The translations under genes were made by a program, and so were the position numbers. 64,000 nt of DNA from CAZJHX01 sp964545715 (lineage in GTDB: Bacteria > Myxococcota_A > UBA9042 > GCA-2863065): the NCBI GenBank assembly GCA_964545715.1, contig CAZJHX010000016.1, forward strand, positions 31,171 to 95,170. Reading direction: 5' to 3'. Positions 8,390 through 17,014 of this stretch are shown in pieces (the stretch's first letter is position 1; each line of letters begins with the position of its first letter). The notes beneath the pieces are model-generated. The model ran no database searches. It was not told the DNA's origin and saw only the letters and a list, made by a program, of their open reading frames with translations.

Positions 8390-9829
8390 ATGAGATCGAA
8401 CCTTGCGGTTTTTGCGATTGTTTTCATTACAGCCTGTGCCAGCGACCCCGGTGAGAGCAGTGGGTCTGCGGAAGAAGGCGAGCCCTGCACCGCAGCCTCG
8501 GACTGCGCCGAGGGCCTGAAGTGCCAAAAAGACAAAGACGGCGACTTTGTCTGCACCAAGAGCGGTGATGGCACCGGCGACGACACCGGCACCGACGACA
8601 CCGGCGACGACACGGGCACCGACACCGGACCCGACCTGGGCCCCTGCGACAAAGCGCCGCCCGAGGGCGCCAGCTGCAACCCCTACTGCAACCTGGGCTG
8701 CGACGACGGCGAGCACTGCTCGTTTTTGGGCGGCGTCTTCGGCTGCACCAAGATCGGTGTGGGCGACATCGGCGCGACCTGCTCCACGTCGGCAAACTGC
8801 GAAGAGGGCATGGCCTGCTTCTCGCTGGACGCCGCCGAGGGCAATGTCTGCCGCAAGTTCTGCATCACCGACGCGGACTGCCCCTCCGACCGAAAGTGCG
8901 ACCAGAACGTCAACTTCCAGGGCGGCGAGACGGCGCAGTTCTGCGGGGAGATCACCATCGGCTGCAACGCGTTTGACCAGAGCACCTGCCCCGAGGGCCA
9001 GGGCTGTTACCTGAGCAACAACGCGACCAAGTGCATGCCCGCCGGCACCCTGGCCAAGGGCGAGCCCTGCAAGGCCGCCGGCTCCAACTCCTGCACGCCC
9101 GGCCTGCAGTGCCTCATCGAGTGCACCGAGATCTGCGCCATCATCGATGTCGGACCCGACGAGCCCAAATGCGCCGACACCTGCACCGGCGGCATCAACG
9201 CGGTCAACAACGAAAACGGCATCGGCATCTGCCTGGGCGCGGAGCCGCCAAAAGAGTGCGATCTCTTCAAGCAGGAGGGCTGCGCCGCCGGTCAGGGCTG
9301 TTACCCGACGACCCAGGGCTGGCAATGCCTGAACGCCGGCGCCTCCAAAGAGGGGGCTGCGTGCCAGTTCACCAACGACTGCGTCCCAGGCACGCTCTGC
9401 GTCAACAGCCAGTGCTCGCTGGCCTGCAGCCTCAAAGACGACGCCGAGGCCGAGACCAAGTGCGAGAACCGCTGCGGCGCCTCCAACGGCTTGAGCCCGC
9501 AGGAGTGGGGCGTGGGCTTCTGCACCGACGCCGAGCCCGAGATCCCCTGCAACTTCTGGAAACAGGACTGCGAGGACGCCGGCAAGGACTGCTACGTGGT
9601 CAACAACGGCGCCGCCTGCCTGGACAAGGGCAACGAGGGCGCGACGGGGTCACCGTGTCAGTATCTGCAAGACTGCGCGGCGGGATTGATGTGCTACCAG
9701 AGCGAGTGCACCGAGGTGTGCAGCATCAACGAGTTCGCCGAGGGCGCTACCGTCATCTGCATCGACGACTGCCCGGGCGGCGACTTCGAGCCGATCTCCA
9801 TCGAGAACGGCATCGGCCGTTGCAAGTAG
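8390..9829 (+). CDS. cysteine-rich secreted lipoprotein
   Basis: A 479-aa protein starting at the ATG at 8390 (GGAG seven bases upstream; a GTG at 8375 is less likely). The signal ends FITACAS, a lipobox-like site. A short Asp/Thr/Gly spacer (repeats of DDTGTD type, about residues 62-85) follows. The rest consists of repeated modules of about 70-100 residues with regularly spaced cysteines, for example G-x-x-C-x-x-x-x-D-C-x-x-G-x-x-C and EGQGCYLSNNATKC, then AAGQGCYPTTQGWQC. Such modules are common in surface lipoproteins of myxobacteria and relatives, with unknown function; disulfide-stabilised adhesion or binding is plausible. It is divergent from the selenoprotein gene, with 165 bp between the two starts. 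Confidence 0.85.
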   Translation: MRSNLAVFAIVFITACASDPGESSGSAEEGEPCTAASDCAEGLKCQKDKDGDFVCTKSGDGTGDDTGTDDTGDDTGTDTGPDLGPCDKAPPEGASCNPYCNLGCDDGEHCSFLGGVFGCTKIGVGDIGATCSTSANCEEGMACFSLDAAEGNVCRKFCITDADCPSDRKCDQNVNFQGGETAQFCGEITIGCNAFDQSTCPEGQGCYLSNNATKCMPAGTLAKGEPCKAAGSNSCTPGLQCLIECTEICAIIDVGPDEPKCADTCTGGINAVNNENGIGICLGAEPPKECDLFKQEGCAAGQGCYPTTQGWQCLNAGASKEGAACQFTNDCVPGTLCVNSQCSLACSLKDDAEAETKCENRCGASNGLSPQEWGVGFCTDAEPEIPCNFWKQDCEDAGKDCYVVNNGAACLDKGNEGATGSPCQYLQDCAAGLMCYQSECTEVCSINEFAEGATVICIDDCPGGDFEPISIENGIGRCK

Positions 9830-9832
9830 AAG

Positions 9833-10636
9833 CTACTTCCCCTTGAAGGTGGGCTCGCGGCGATTCATGAACGCCGCCACCGCCTCCCCCAAATCCTCGG
9901 ACGCCATAAACGCGCTGTTCCACGCCGCGACGTAGTTGAGGCCGTCGTCTATGGAGTGGTCGCGCGAGTAGTCCAGCACCTGCTTCACCCCGCGCACAGT
10001 CAGCGGCGCGTTGGCGGCGATCTGCGCAGCCAGCGCATCGGCAGCAGCCCACAGCGCGTCCTTGTCGGCGTACACGTGATTCACAAGCCCAATCGCCTTG
10101 GCCTCCTCAGCCCCGATGTCGCGCCCTGTGAACGCAAGCTCGCGCGTCAGCCCCTGCCCGATGAGGGTCGGGACCCGCTGCAGGCTGCCGAGGTCAGCCA
10201 CGATCGCGATCTTGGTCTCCCGCAGTGAAATCTTGGCGTCGGCGCTGGCCAGCCGAATGTCGCACGCGCTCGCCAGATCCAGCCCACCGCCAATACACCA
10301 CCCGTGGATCGCCGCGATCACGGGCACCGGGCACGCCGCCACCGCCGTGATGTCCGCCTGCCACTGCTTGATCAGCTCGCGCAGCCGCATCCGGGGCTCC
10401 GCCAGGTTCGCCCCGGTCAAGATCGGGCCGTGCTTCTGAAACGCCTGAGCCAGGTCCAACCCGTAGCTGAACGCTTTCGTGCTACCCCGCACCACCACGC
10501 AGCGCAGGGCCGTGTCCCGACTCAGCGCCCTGAACGTCTCGCCGAGGTCATCAAAAAACGCCGGCGGCATCGTGGGCGCGCTCAACGTCACCGTCGCGAC
10601 GTGGTCCACGGTCTCCACGCTCATCGCGTTCGCCAT
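9833..10636 (-). CDS. crotonase-fold protein, delta3,5-delta2,4-dienoyl-CoA isomerase type
   Basis: A 267-aa enoyl-CoA hydratase/isomerase family member. The oxyanion-hole region reads FSYGLDL and HGWCIGGGLDL. The stretch CDIRLASADA, then SLRETKIAIVADLGSLQR, carries an Asp, a Glu and an Asp at the positions that act in eukaryotic dienoyl-CoA isomerase (ECH1), which argues for isomerase rather than hydratase activity. The probable role is beta-oxidation of unsaturated fatty acids with conjugated or odd-position double bonds. The ATG at 10636 has GAGGAG seven bases upstream. It lies downstream of a thiolase-fold gene on the same strand (24-bp gap), so the two may work on related acyl-CoA substrates. 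Confidence 0.88.
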   Translation of the reverse strand: MANAMSVETVDHVATVTLSAPTMPPAFFDDLGETFRALSRDTALRCVVVRGSTKAFSYGLDLAQAFQKHGPILTGANLAEPRMRLRELIKQWQADITAVAACPVPVIAAIHGWCIGGGLDLASACDIRLASADAKISLRETKIAIVADLGSLQRVPTLIGQGLTRELAFTGRDIGAEEAKAIGLVNHVYADKDALWAAADALAAQIAANAPLTVRGVKQVLDYSRDHSIDDGLNYVAAWNSAFMASEDLGEAVAAFMNRREPTFKGK

Positions 10637-10660
10637 CTAAGAACTCCTCTTTCTTGGAAA

Positions 10661-12739
10661 CTACTTTCGGTGCGCCGACCGCACGTGCCACCAGGGCAGC
10701 AGCGCAGGCTCCGTCTCGACTGGAACATGGCCGCCGTCTACGGCTTCGATGAACTCCGCGTCCAGGAACGGCTCCAGCTCGCCCAGCACGACCACCTCGC
10801 GCGCCGGCGGGATCTTCTTGGTTCTCACGCCGCTCGCACGACGCCGCGCGCCGCCCGACTCCGCGCTGACGATGGCCACCGGAATCCGCAGACAGCGCTT
10901 CACCGCGTTCGTGATCCGGCGGTCCACCTCCTCCGCGCTCATGCCGTGCGTATCGCCGACCAGCAGCCGCGCCTTTCGCCAGCGCGACACCAGATCGCGG
11001 ATCGCCTCGTCATAGTCGCTGACCACATTGGCGTTGCGTGCCCGGATCGCCCGCCCAAGCATGCCCAGACGCACGATCAGGTCGGCCCGCGCCTTTTCGA
11101 CGTGGTCCTCCACGACCACATCCGCCAGCCCCTTCAGCGGCAGCAGGTTCAGCTGCTCGTGGGTCAGCGTGTGGATGCAGCTGCGTAGGTCGACCTCGGT
11201 CACGCCCTCCACATAGCGCACCCCGGCAGCCTCCACCGCCCGCCGATGATCCAGTGCGTGGTCGCGAATCGCGCGCCGCCGCTCCTGATGCTCGGCCGTC
11301 AGGTTCGGCCGGTTGATCGGGATGTTCATCGTGCGCCGCGACTCCACTTCCTCCGCGCCGCCCTTGAACATGCACACCACAACGTGTGACAGCGGGCCCC
11401 CCACAGACGTCGTAAACGCCAGCTTCAGGTTCATGCGCCCGGTATGCACCGCCCACGCCGTGTCCGTGTTCGGACCCAGCGCATACCGCTTGTCCCCACA
11501 GAAGGTGTGGTGCGCTTTACAGATCTGCACAAGCCCGGACGCCCCCAGGGCATGCCCAAAGACGTTCAGCCCGCCATACGGGTTGGGCCAATGCGATCGC
11601 ATCCGCGCCAGCGCGCTCTCGAAGTCCAGTCCGATCCCCAGCAAGAACATCAGCTCGATGCTGGGAAACGCGTCGTGCAGCACGCCAAATGCCGACGTCG
11701 CGTACGTGTCCATCGGCAGGCCGGAGTCCATAGCAGCGGCGGTCAGGGCCTGCGTGATCGGCGACCCGAACGTCAGCGGCGACTGCCGATACGTGACGTT
11801 GGGGTTGCTCGAGCCCTCACCGACGCCCAGCACCTCGATGATCGGCACGGCCACAAACCGCTCGTGCTCCCGCTCGCAGATCCGCTTGACCAGATCTTCA
11901 TCGGACGTCATCACCACCGCCGCCGCGCCGCAGCACGCCGGGGCCACATCGCTGGCCTTGTAATAGGTCGTCAGCGACGGCGCCAGGTCGTACTCCGCGT
12001 CGCTCAACATCGCCGACGGATACGTTGAGGACGCCCGGAACTTCCGTCGCCGCACGCCATCCAGCGCGTCCCGCAGCTCCTCTCGGCTCAGCGTCGATTG
12101 GCTGCGCCGAATCGTGTCCATCAGGAAGTCGCCGACCGACAGCATGTCGAGCCCGGCCGCCTGATCCGCCTTGCCCAGCACCGCACGAATGCGCTGCTGC
12201 GCCGCATAACCCGACGGGATCATCTGACCGGCCGCCAACAAGATCGTCGACTTGGTCTTGCGCGCCGCGCGTACCGCGTTGGCAAAGGCCCACGCCCCGC
12301 TGTCGGACGTGCCCACCACAAACTGGCACCGGCAGTCGAACGGTAGCCGCAGCAGGGCCCGCAACATCTGCGGGATCAGCGCCGGACTGATCACCTGATG
12401 CACCGCGATGCCCGGCATGGACGTCACCATCAGGTCGGTGACCGTGCGCAGGGTGGTCGTGTAGTCCTCTTCCCCCAGCAGCTCGTGCAGCGACGCCAGC
12501 GCGCGGTGCCCTGCAGACGCCAGCAGGTCCGACAGATCCACCGGATCCTCGCAGCCGAGCTTGGCCCAGCCCCCGGCCCTGCGCGGATACCGGAAGAACA
12601 GGCGGGTCATCTCCCGCTCCCAGTCCTCGCCCTCGTTGGGATAACTACGAAACTCCCGCAGCGCGTCCTGCTCACCCGCCTCGATGGAGCGGGGATGCGC
12701 GGAGTACTCGCCGCAGATCACATATACGCGTCGGCTCAC
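10661..12739 (-). CDS. thiolase-fold protein lacking the catalytic cysteines
   Basis: 692 aa, much longer than a standard thiolase (about 400). Residues 1-460 follow the thiolase/ketoacyl-synthase pattern. The nucleophile motif is TSDSGAW around residue 145 (Ser for Cys). The histidine motif GGLNVFGHALGASG is intact near residue 396. The final C-x-G-x-G motif reads SVGGPLSH near 445, again without Cys. The protein should therefore bind acyl-CoA without classical thiolysis, like some SCP2-type and regulatory family members. The C-terminal 230 residues are basic and helical with no recognised domain. It starts at the GTG at 12739 and lies just upstream of the dienoyl-CoA isomerase-like gene. 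Assignment of the fold is firm; function is open. Confidence 0.72.
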   Translation of the reverse strand: MSRRVYVICGEYSAHPRSIEAGEQDALREFRSYPNEGEDWEREMTRLFFRYPRRAGGWAKLGCEDPVDLSDLLASAGHRALASLHELLGEEDYTTTLRTVTDLMVTSMPGIAVHQVISPALIPQMLRALLRLPFDCRCQFVVGTSDSGAWAFANAVRAARKTKSTILLAAGQMIPSGYAAQQRIRAVLGKADQAAGLDMLSVGDFLMDTIRRSQSTLSREELRDALDGVRRRKFRASSTYPSAMLSDAEYDLAPSLTTYYKASDVAPACCGAAAVVMTSDEDLVKRICEREHERFVAVPIIEVLGVGEGSSNPNVTYRQSPLTFGSPITQALTAAAMDSGLPMDTYATSAFGVLHDAFPSIELMFLLGIGLDFESALARMRSHWPNPYGGLNVFGHALGASGLVQICKAHHTFCGDKRYALGPNTDTAWAVHTGRMNLKLAFTTSVGGPLSHVVVCMFKGGAEEVESRRTMNIPINRPNLTAEHQERRRAIRDHALDHRRAVEAAGVRYVEGVTEVDLRSCIHTLTHEQLNLLPLKGLADVVVEDHVEKARADLIVRLGMLGRAIRARNANVVSDYDEAIRDLVSRWRKARLLVGDTHGMSAEEVDRRITNAVKRCLRIPVAIVSAESGGARRRASGVRTKKIPPAREVVVLGELEPFLDAEFIEAVDGGHVPVETEPALLPWWHVRSAHRK

Positions 12740-12768
12740 CCGCTTACGGTACCTCTTTGGAGGGCGTC

Positions 12769-13902
12769 GTGATAGTGCTCCGAAGCGTGCAAACCATCAC
12801 AAAAGCGACCGCGCGCAGTTGGCTGTTGGGTCGGCTTGGTCTGCGACAGATGCGGGCCGAGCGCGGCCACGACGGCGTGCGTGCGACCCTCCTGGATCTG
12901 CGCTGCATTCAGCTCGATCCCCTGGATCCTATGGGCACCAACGCGGACCTCGTGGCGCTCGCCCGCATCGACGGCATCAAAAAGGGCGACGTCTACGATG
13001 CCCTGCTGCCCGGTCACGCTTTTGAGCACTTCGCCAAAGAGCGCTGCCTCATCCCCTCGTACGCGTTTCCGCACTACCGCGACCAGGCCGTGCAGACCCC
13101 GTGGTGGCGTCTGCGCGAGCGCGAGCACAAGCTGCCCCAGGGCGTGATCGAGGCTGTCTTTGACGAGGTTCGCGAGCGCGGTCCCATCACGTCCGCGGAC
13201 CTCACCAGCCACGGCGCCGTCAAAGCGATGGAGTATCACGGCTGGAAGGGCACGGGGCGTGCGACCACGATGGCGCTGGAGGTGCTGTGGACGCGCTGCC
13301 GACTCGTCGTCTGCGGACGCACGACACGGGGCAAGCTCTACGACATCCCGCAGCGCGCGATCCCGCAGTTTGCGGATGCACCCGGTCGTGAGTTTGCGCG
13401 CTGGTGTTTGCTTGAGCGCGTCGAGGCCGCCGGGCTGCTGGCGCGCGTCAGTGGGCCGCACTGGTCGATGTTGCACGAGGTTCGCAAGTCGCCGCTGGTC
13501 GACGAGCTGGTCGCCGAGGGCGCGGTTGAGGAGGTGACCGTGGAGGGCGCCCGCCGGACGTATCTGGCGCCTGTCGGATTTCGCGACCGGCGCTTCCCGG
13601 AGCAGGACGATCGCATGCGCATTCTCGGCCCGCTGGACCCGCTGTTGTGGAACCGCAAGCTGGTCCACCACATCTTCGGCTTCGAGTACATCTGGGAGGT
13701 GTACAAGCCGGCCGCCAAGCGACGCTGGGGTTGGTACGTGTGCCCACTTCTCCACCGCGGCGCGCTCGTCGGTCGCATCGAGGCCCGAGTGCGCCACGGG
13801 GCGCTGGTCGTCGACAACGTGTGGGGCGACCCCGACAGCGCGGCGTTGAGCACCGCGCTGCAGCGACACGCACGGGCCCTCGGGTGTAGAGTCGCCCCGT
13901 GA
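12769..13902 (+). CDS. YcaQ/AlkX-type winged-helix DNA glycosylase
   Basis: A 377-aa member of the HTH_42 family, whose characterised members (YcaQ/AlkX, AlkZ) unhook interstrand crosslinks or remove bulky alkylpurines. The catalytic Gln-x-Asp is present (CIQLDPLDP). The conserved stretch RMRILGPLDPLLWNRK and a C-terminal tail on RIEARV/LVVDNVW match the family layout of tandem winged helices plus a beta barrel. The GTG at 12769 was chosen because GGAGGG lies four bases upstream. It is divergent from the thiolase-like gene, with 29 bp between them. It overlaps the next gene by GTGA at 13899, starting a four-gene coupled set. Confidence 0.88.
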   Translation: MIVLRSVQTITKATARSWLLGRLGLRQMRAERGHDGVRATLLDLRCIQLDPLDPMGTNADLVALARIDGIKKGDVYDALLPGHAFEHFAKERCLIPSYAFPHYRDQAVQTPWWRLREREHKLPQGVIEAVFDEVRERGPITSADLTSHGAVKAMEYHGWKGTGRATTMALEVLWTRCRLVVCGRTTRGKLYDIPQRAIPQFADAPGREFARWCLLERVEAAGLLARVSGPHWSMLHEVRKSPLVDELVAEGAVEEVTVEGARRTYLAPVGFRDRRFPEQDDRMRILGPLDPLLWNRKLVHHIFGFEYIWEVYKPAAKRRWGWYVCPLLHRGALVGRIEARVRHGALVVDNVWGDPDSAALSTALQRHARALGCRVAP

Positions 13903-14393
13903 ACGACGACCAAGACGCCCTCATCGAGGCCGCACGCAAGAAGTGCCACACGCTGTACGCGGGCGTTGAGACGCCGCATCGCTCCTGCGGCATCGCGCTG
14001 GCCGAGACCTTCAACCTGCCGACGCCGCCGTACCAGAGCCTGCGCCGCGGTGGATTGACCGGGTGCGGCGAGTGTGGCGCGATCATGGCCGGCCGCCTGC
14101 TGCTGGGACAGATCTTCGGGGACCCGGACCCGACCGGCTCGGTCACCCCCGTTTTGAAGGCCGCCATCGATGATTACGAGGCCGTGTGGCCACAGCGGGT
14201 CGACCGCCGCGATGCGCCCGGCGTCTCGATCGTCTGCAACACACTGACCGGGCAGTTCGAGCGCTTCAAGTCCCCGGAGCGCGCCGGCTTCTGCACCAGT
14301 CTGGCCGCCGAGGTGGCCGCCGCCTGCGCCGAAGTGATCCTGCGTCACGGCGGGGTGTTGGAGATCACCCCCATTGCGGGCGTCGACGCGTGA
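13899..14393 (+). CDS. C_GCAxxG_C_C-type redox protein
   Basis: 164 aa. It has seven cysteines at 16, 30, 56, 59, 113, 132 and 143, with the signature cluster GLTGCGECGAIMAGR corresponding to the family's C-x-GC-x-x-x-G region. This small family is thought to be redox-active or to hold a metal or Fe-S site; no reaction is established. There is no signal peptide, so it is cytoplasmic. It shares GTGA with the DNA glycosylase upstream and again with the pseudouridine synthase downstream, implying coupled translation. Confidence 0.75.
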   Translation: MNDDQDALIEAARKKCHTLYAGVETPHRSCGIALAETFNLPTPPYQSLRRGGLTGCGECGAIMAGRLLLGQIFGDPDPTGSVTPVLKAAIDDYEAVWPQRVDRRDAPGVSIVCNTLTGQFERFKSPERAGFCTSLAAEVAAACAEVILRHGGVLEITPIAGVDA

Positions 14394-15373
14394 GTGACCT
14401 GCCGCGGGTGCTGGCGCAGGACGGCGATCTCTGGGTTATCGACAAGCCCTCCGGGTTTGTGGTCCACCGTACCGCCGACCGCAGCATCCCAGCGCTGGTC
14501 AACTGGTGCCGTAAAGAGTGGGATCTGCCGCGCAGCTTTCACGCCGTCCACCGGCTGGACCGACCGACCTCCGGCGTCCTGCTGTGCTCCCCCGACCCGG
14601 CCGTCCGCAAGACCGTGGCGCAGTGGTTTGCCGACGGCGCGATCAGCAAGGAGTACCGCGCGCTGGTCTACGGCTGCACCGAGTCCCGCTTTACCGTCGC
14701 GCGGCCGCTCATGGACACCCGGCGCAAACGCCGCCTGGAGTGCACGACCCACTTTCGTCGCGTGCGGGCCTACCGTCTGCTGACCTACTTGAGCATCAGC
14801 CCCGCCACCGGCCGCAAGCATCAGATCCGCCGCCATCTGCGGGGCATCGGCCACTCTATCGTGGGCGACCAGCGCTACGCCAACCGCCCGATCCCGCCGG
14901 TCCCAGGCTTTCCCGGGCGCCTCTGGCTGCACGCGTATCGGCTCACGCTGCCGGATGGCCGCGCCTTTGAAGCGCCGATCCCGCAGGCGCTGCAAGAGCA
15001 CCTGGACCTCCTGGACGGCATCGACGGAGTCGCCGGCGACGAGCCCGAGACCAAAGACGAGCCGCGCACCGACGAGCACATCCGCTGCGCCGACTGCGGA
15101 CACACCATCACCTCGGACGCCCACAGAATCGAGGTCAACGGCGCCCTCGAGCACCGCTTCATGAACCCCAGCGGCTACGTCTTCGACATCGAGGTCTTCC
15201 GCGCCGCCGACGGGTGCGCGCACGAGGGCGAGCCCAGCAGCGAGTTCACCTGGTTCAAAGGCTACGACTGGCGATACGCGCTCTGCGGCGAGTGCGGGCT
15301 GCACCTCGGCTGGCGCTTCGAGGCGGCCGGCCTGGACGCCTTTCACGGATTGATCGCCAACCGGCTCGCCTGA
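14390..15373 (+). CDS. RluA-family pseudouridine synthase fused to a C-terminal CULT (cereblon-like) domain
   Basis: 327 aa from the GTG at 14390, which overlaps the previous stop. Residues 1-210 are an RluA-type synthase that isomerises uridine in RNA: VIDKPSGFVVH, the catalytic Asp57 in HRLDRPTSG, and GRKHQIRRHL. There is no S4 domain. Residues 228-322 form a CULT domain. The zinc cysteines are C233/C236 and C299/C302. The aromatic cage is W288, W294 and W308 plus F310, and N259 is also present. All of these have exactly the residue spacing of human cereblon W380/W386/W400/F402, N351 and C391/C394. His378 of human is Phe286 here. The CULT pocket of bacterial homologues is known to bind uridine and cyclic imides, so the domain may recognise the substrate or product base; that link is inference. 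Cytoplasmic; no signal peptide. Confidence 0.92.
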   Translation: MSDLPRVLAQDGDLWVIDKPSGFVVHRTADRSIPALVNWCRKEWDLPRSFHAVHRLDRPTSGVLLCSPDPAVRKTVAQWFADGAISKEYRALVYGCTESRFTVARPLMDTRRKRRLECTTHFRRVRAYRLLTYLSISPATGRKHQIRRHLRGIGHSIVGDQRYANRPIPPVPGFPGRLWLHAYRLTLPDGRAFEAPIPQALQEHLDLLDGIDGVAGDEPETKDEPRTDEHIRCADCGHTITSDAHRIEVNGALEHRFMNPSGYVFDIEVFRAADGCAHEGEPSSEFTWFKGYDWRYALCGECGLHLGWRFEAAGLDAFHGLIANRLA

Positions 15374-16572
15374 TGGCCGTCCTCGAGCTGGCCCTGCTGT
15401 TGCTCGCGGCCTTTGCCCTGGGGCGCGTGGCCGAGCGTGTCGGCCTGCCGGCGCTGCTGGGCATGATCGCCGCCGGCGTCGTCTTTCGCGCGTTGCCGCT
15501 GCCCACCGTGCTGCCCGGGCCCGCGCTCCTCGACCTGTCGTCGACCGTGCGCATCGGCATTCTGGACCTGGTGCTGCTGCGCGCCGGCCTGGGGCTGACG
15601 CTGGGTGACATTCGCAGCGCCGGCGGGCTGGGGATCCGGCTGGGCGTGTTCGGCATGCTGGGGGACGCTGCGCTGCTTACCGTCGGCGCAGTCTGGCTGC
15701 TGGGGCTGCCCTTCGACCAGGCGCTGGTGCTCGGCTTTCTGGTCGCCGCCATCTCCCCCGCCATCGTCATCCCCAGCCTGCTCGAGCTGCTGGAGCGCCA
15801 CAAAGGCGGTAGCCGCCGCGCCCTCACAGCGCTGCTCGTCGGCGCCCCGCTGGACAACATCGTGGCGTTGGTCGCGTTCGGGATTGCGCTCGACCTCGCC
15901 GGCTCCGGCGACACGACGGTCGGCGCCGCTCTGCTGGCCATCCCATGGAAGATCGCCGCGGCCGTTCTGGCGGGTGTCGTCATGGGCTCGCTGCTGGCCC
16001 TGGTGCCGCGCTGCCCCACGTTTTTGCTGTGGCTCGCCGCAGTCGCCCTGACCGTCCTCGGCAAGGACTTTCAGCTCCCCTGGGTGCTCAGCGTCATCGC
16101 GCTGGGCGCCACGGTTCGCGCGCGCGCCCCACAGCTGGCCACGGCCCAGGGAGACCGTCTAAAGTGGGCCTGGACCGGCGCCCAGTACGTGCTCTTCGGC
16201 CTGATCGGCGCCGCCGTGGAGCTGGAGCCGCTGGCCGGCATCGGCGTGCTGGCCGCGGCCGTGATTCTAATGGGGCAGGGCGGTCGTATGCTCGGCAGCG
16301 CGCTGGCCACGCTCGGGTCCGGACTATCGCGCCGCGCCCGGCTCGCCTGCGCGCTCTGCTTCGTCCCCAAGGCGACCCTTCAGGCGGCCTTTGCCGCGCT
16401 GCCGATGGATCAGGGCCTCAGCGCTGGAGGCGCGATCCTCAGTACGGCTGTGTTGGCGATTGTGATGACGGCCCCGCTTGGGACCCTGGCGATCTTTCGC
16501 GGTGCGGATCCGCTCTTACTTGATGACGCGCAGGTGACCGACGCGTCGGACGGCGCCACCGATCACGGGTAG
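15373..16572 (+). CDS. CPA-family cation/proton antiporter
   Basis: About 399 aa and almost entirely hydrophobic, with around 11-13 transmembrane helices. The AISPAIVIPSLLELLE segment and AAFALGRVAERVGLPALLGMI opening match the Na_H_Exchanger family. It probably exchanges Na+ or K+ for protons at the inner membrane. There is no C-terminal TrkA/RCK domain, so it is a core-only transporter. The ATG at 15373 overlaps the TGA of the RluA-CULT gene (TGATG), closing the four-gene coupled set. Its last 57 nucleotides run antisense to the end of sspB. The hydrophilic C-terminal tail (DDAQVTDASDG) is short. Confidence 0.87.
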   Translation: MAVLELALLLLAAFALGRVAERVGLPALLGMIAAGVVFRALPLPTVLPGPALLDLSSTVRIGILDLVLLRAGLGLTLGDIRSAGGLGIRLGVFGMLGDAALLTVGAVWLLGLPFDQALVLGFLVAAISPAIVIPSLLELLERHKGGSRRALTALLVGAPLDNIVALVAFGIALDLAGSGDTTVGAALLAIPWKIAAAVLAGVVMGSLLALVPRCPTFLLWLAAVALTVLGKDFQLPWVLSVIALGATVRARAPQLATAQGDRLKWAWTGAQYVLFGLIGAAVELEPLAGIGVLAAAVILMGQGGRMLGSALATLGSGLSRRARLACALCFVPKATLQAAFAALPMDQGLSAGGAILSTAVLAIVMTAPLGTLAIFRGADPLLLDDAQVTDASDGATDHG

Positions 16573-16959
16573 CTCTTCATCCAAATCCACGGAGTCGACC
16601 GGCTCGGCGTCGGCCATCGCGGCCGCCTGCTGCAGCAGCTCGGTGGGCATGTCCTCGGGCCAGACTCGGAAGTCCTGGTCCACATGGCTCGTCATGCCGA
16701 ACACGGCGGTCCACGGGATCACGCACAGGTAGGGGCTACCGCCAAAGCTGAGGCTGGCCTCGACCTTGTCCTTGTTGATCGTGAACGTGTCCAGGTGGAA
16801 GCGGTAGCTGAAGTTCAGCCGCAGGTGGACGTCGGTTCTAAACTGCTCCGGAACGTCGACGCCGTCGCTGCGCGCGTCCAAGTGAAGCATCGTCATTCCT
16901 GTGTCGAGAAGCTCTAAGAACGACTCGCGTTTATCGATGGCCGGCAACGGCGCCTCCAT
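16516..16959 (-). CDS. sspB: SspB-like ClpXP adaptor
   Basis: 147 aa. It is a member of the stringent starvation protein B family, which delivers ssrA-tagged and other substrates to ClpXP. Family features are the FLELLDTGMTMLHLDAR opening, HLRLNFSYRF, and the beta core ASLSFGGSPYLCVIPWTAVFGM. The C-terminal end has a flexible acidic stretch and a short RVGHLRVIK, comparable to the ClpX-binding tail. The ATG at 16959 follows AAGGGGG by four bases. The gene's 3' end overlaps the antiporter gene on the other strand by 57 bp. Confidence 0.9.
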   Translation of the reverse strand: MEAPLPAIDKRESFLELLDTGMTMLHLDARSDGVDVPEQFRTDVHLRLNFSYRFHLDTFTINKDKVEASLSFGGSPYLCVIPWTAVFGMTSHVDQDFRVWPEDMPTELLQQAAAMADAEPVDSVDLDEELPVIGGAVRRVGHLRVIK

Positions 16960-17014
16960 ACTGCCCCCTTTCCTTCCGCATGCGAGGTGCCATACCGCGA
17001 AGAGTTTGGGGCCG

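Noticed and set aside
12757..12769. TTG at 12757 as the start of the YcaQ-like gene
   Set aside because: It would overlap the GGAGGG ribosome site that correctly precedes the GTG at 12769.
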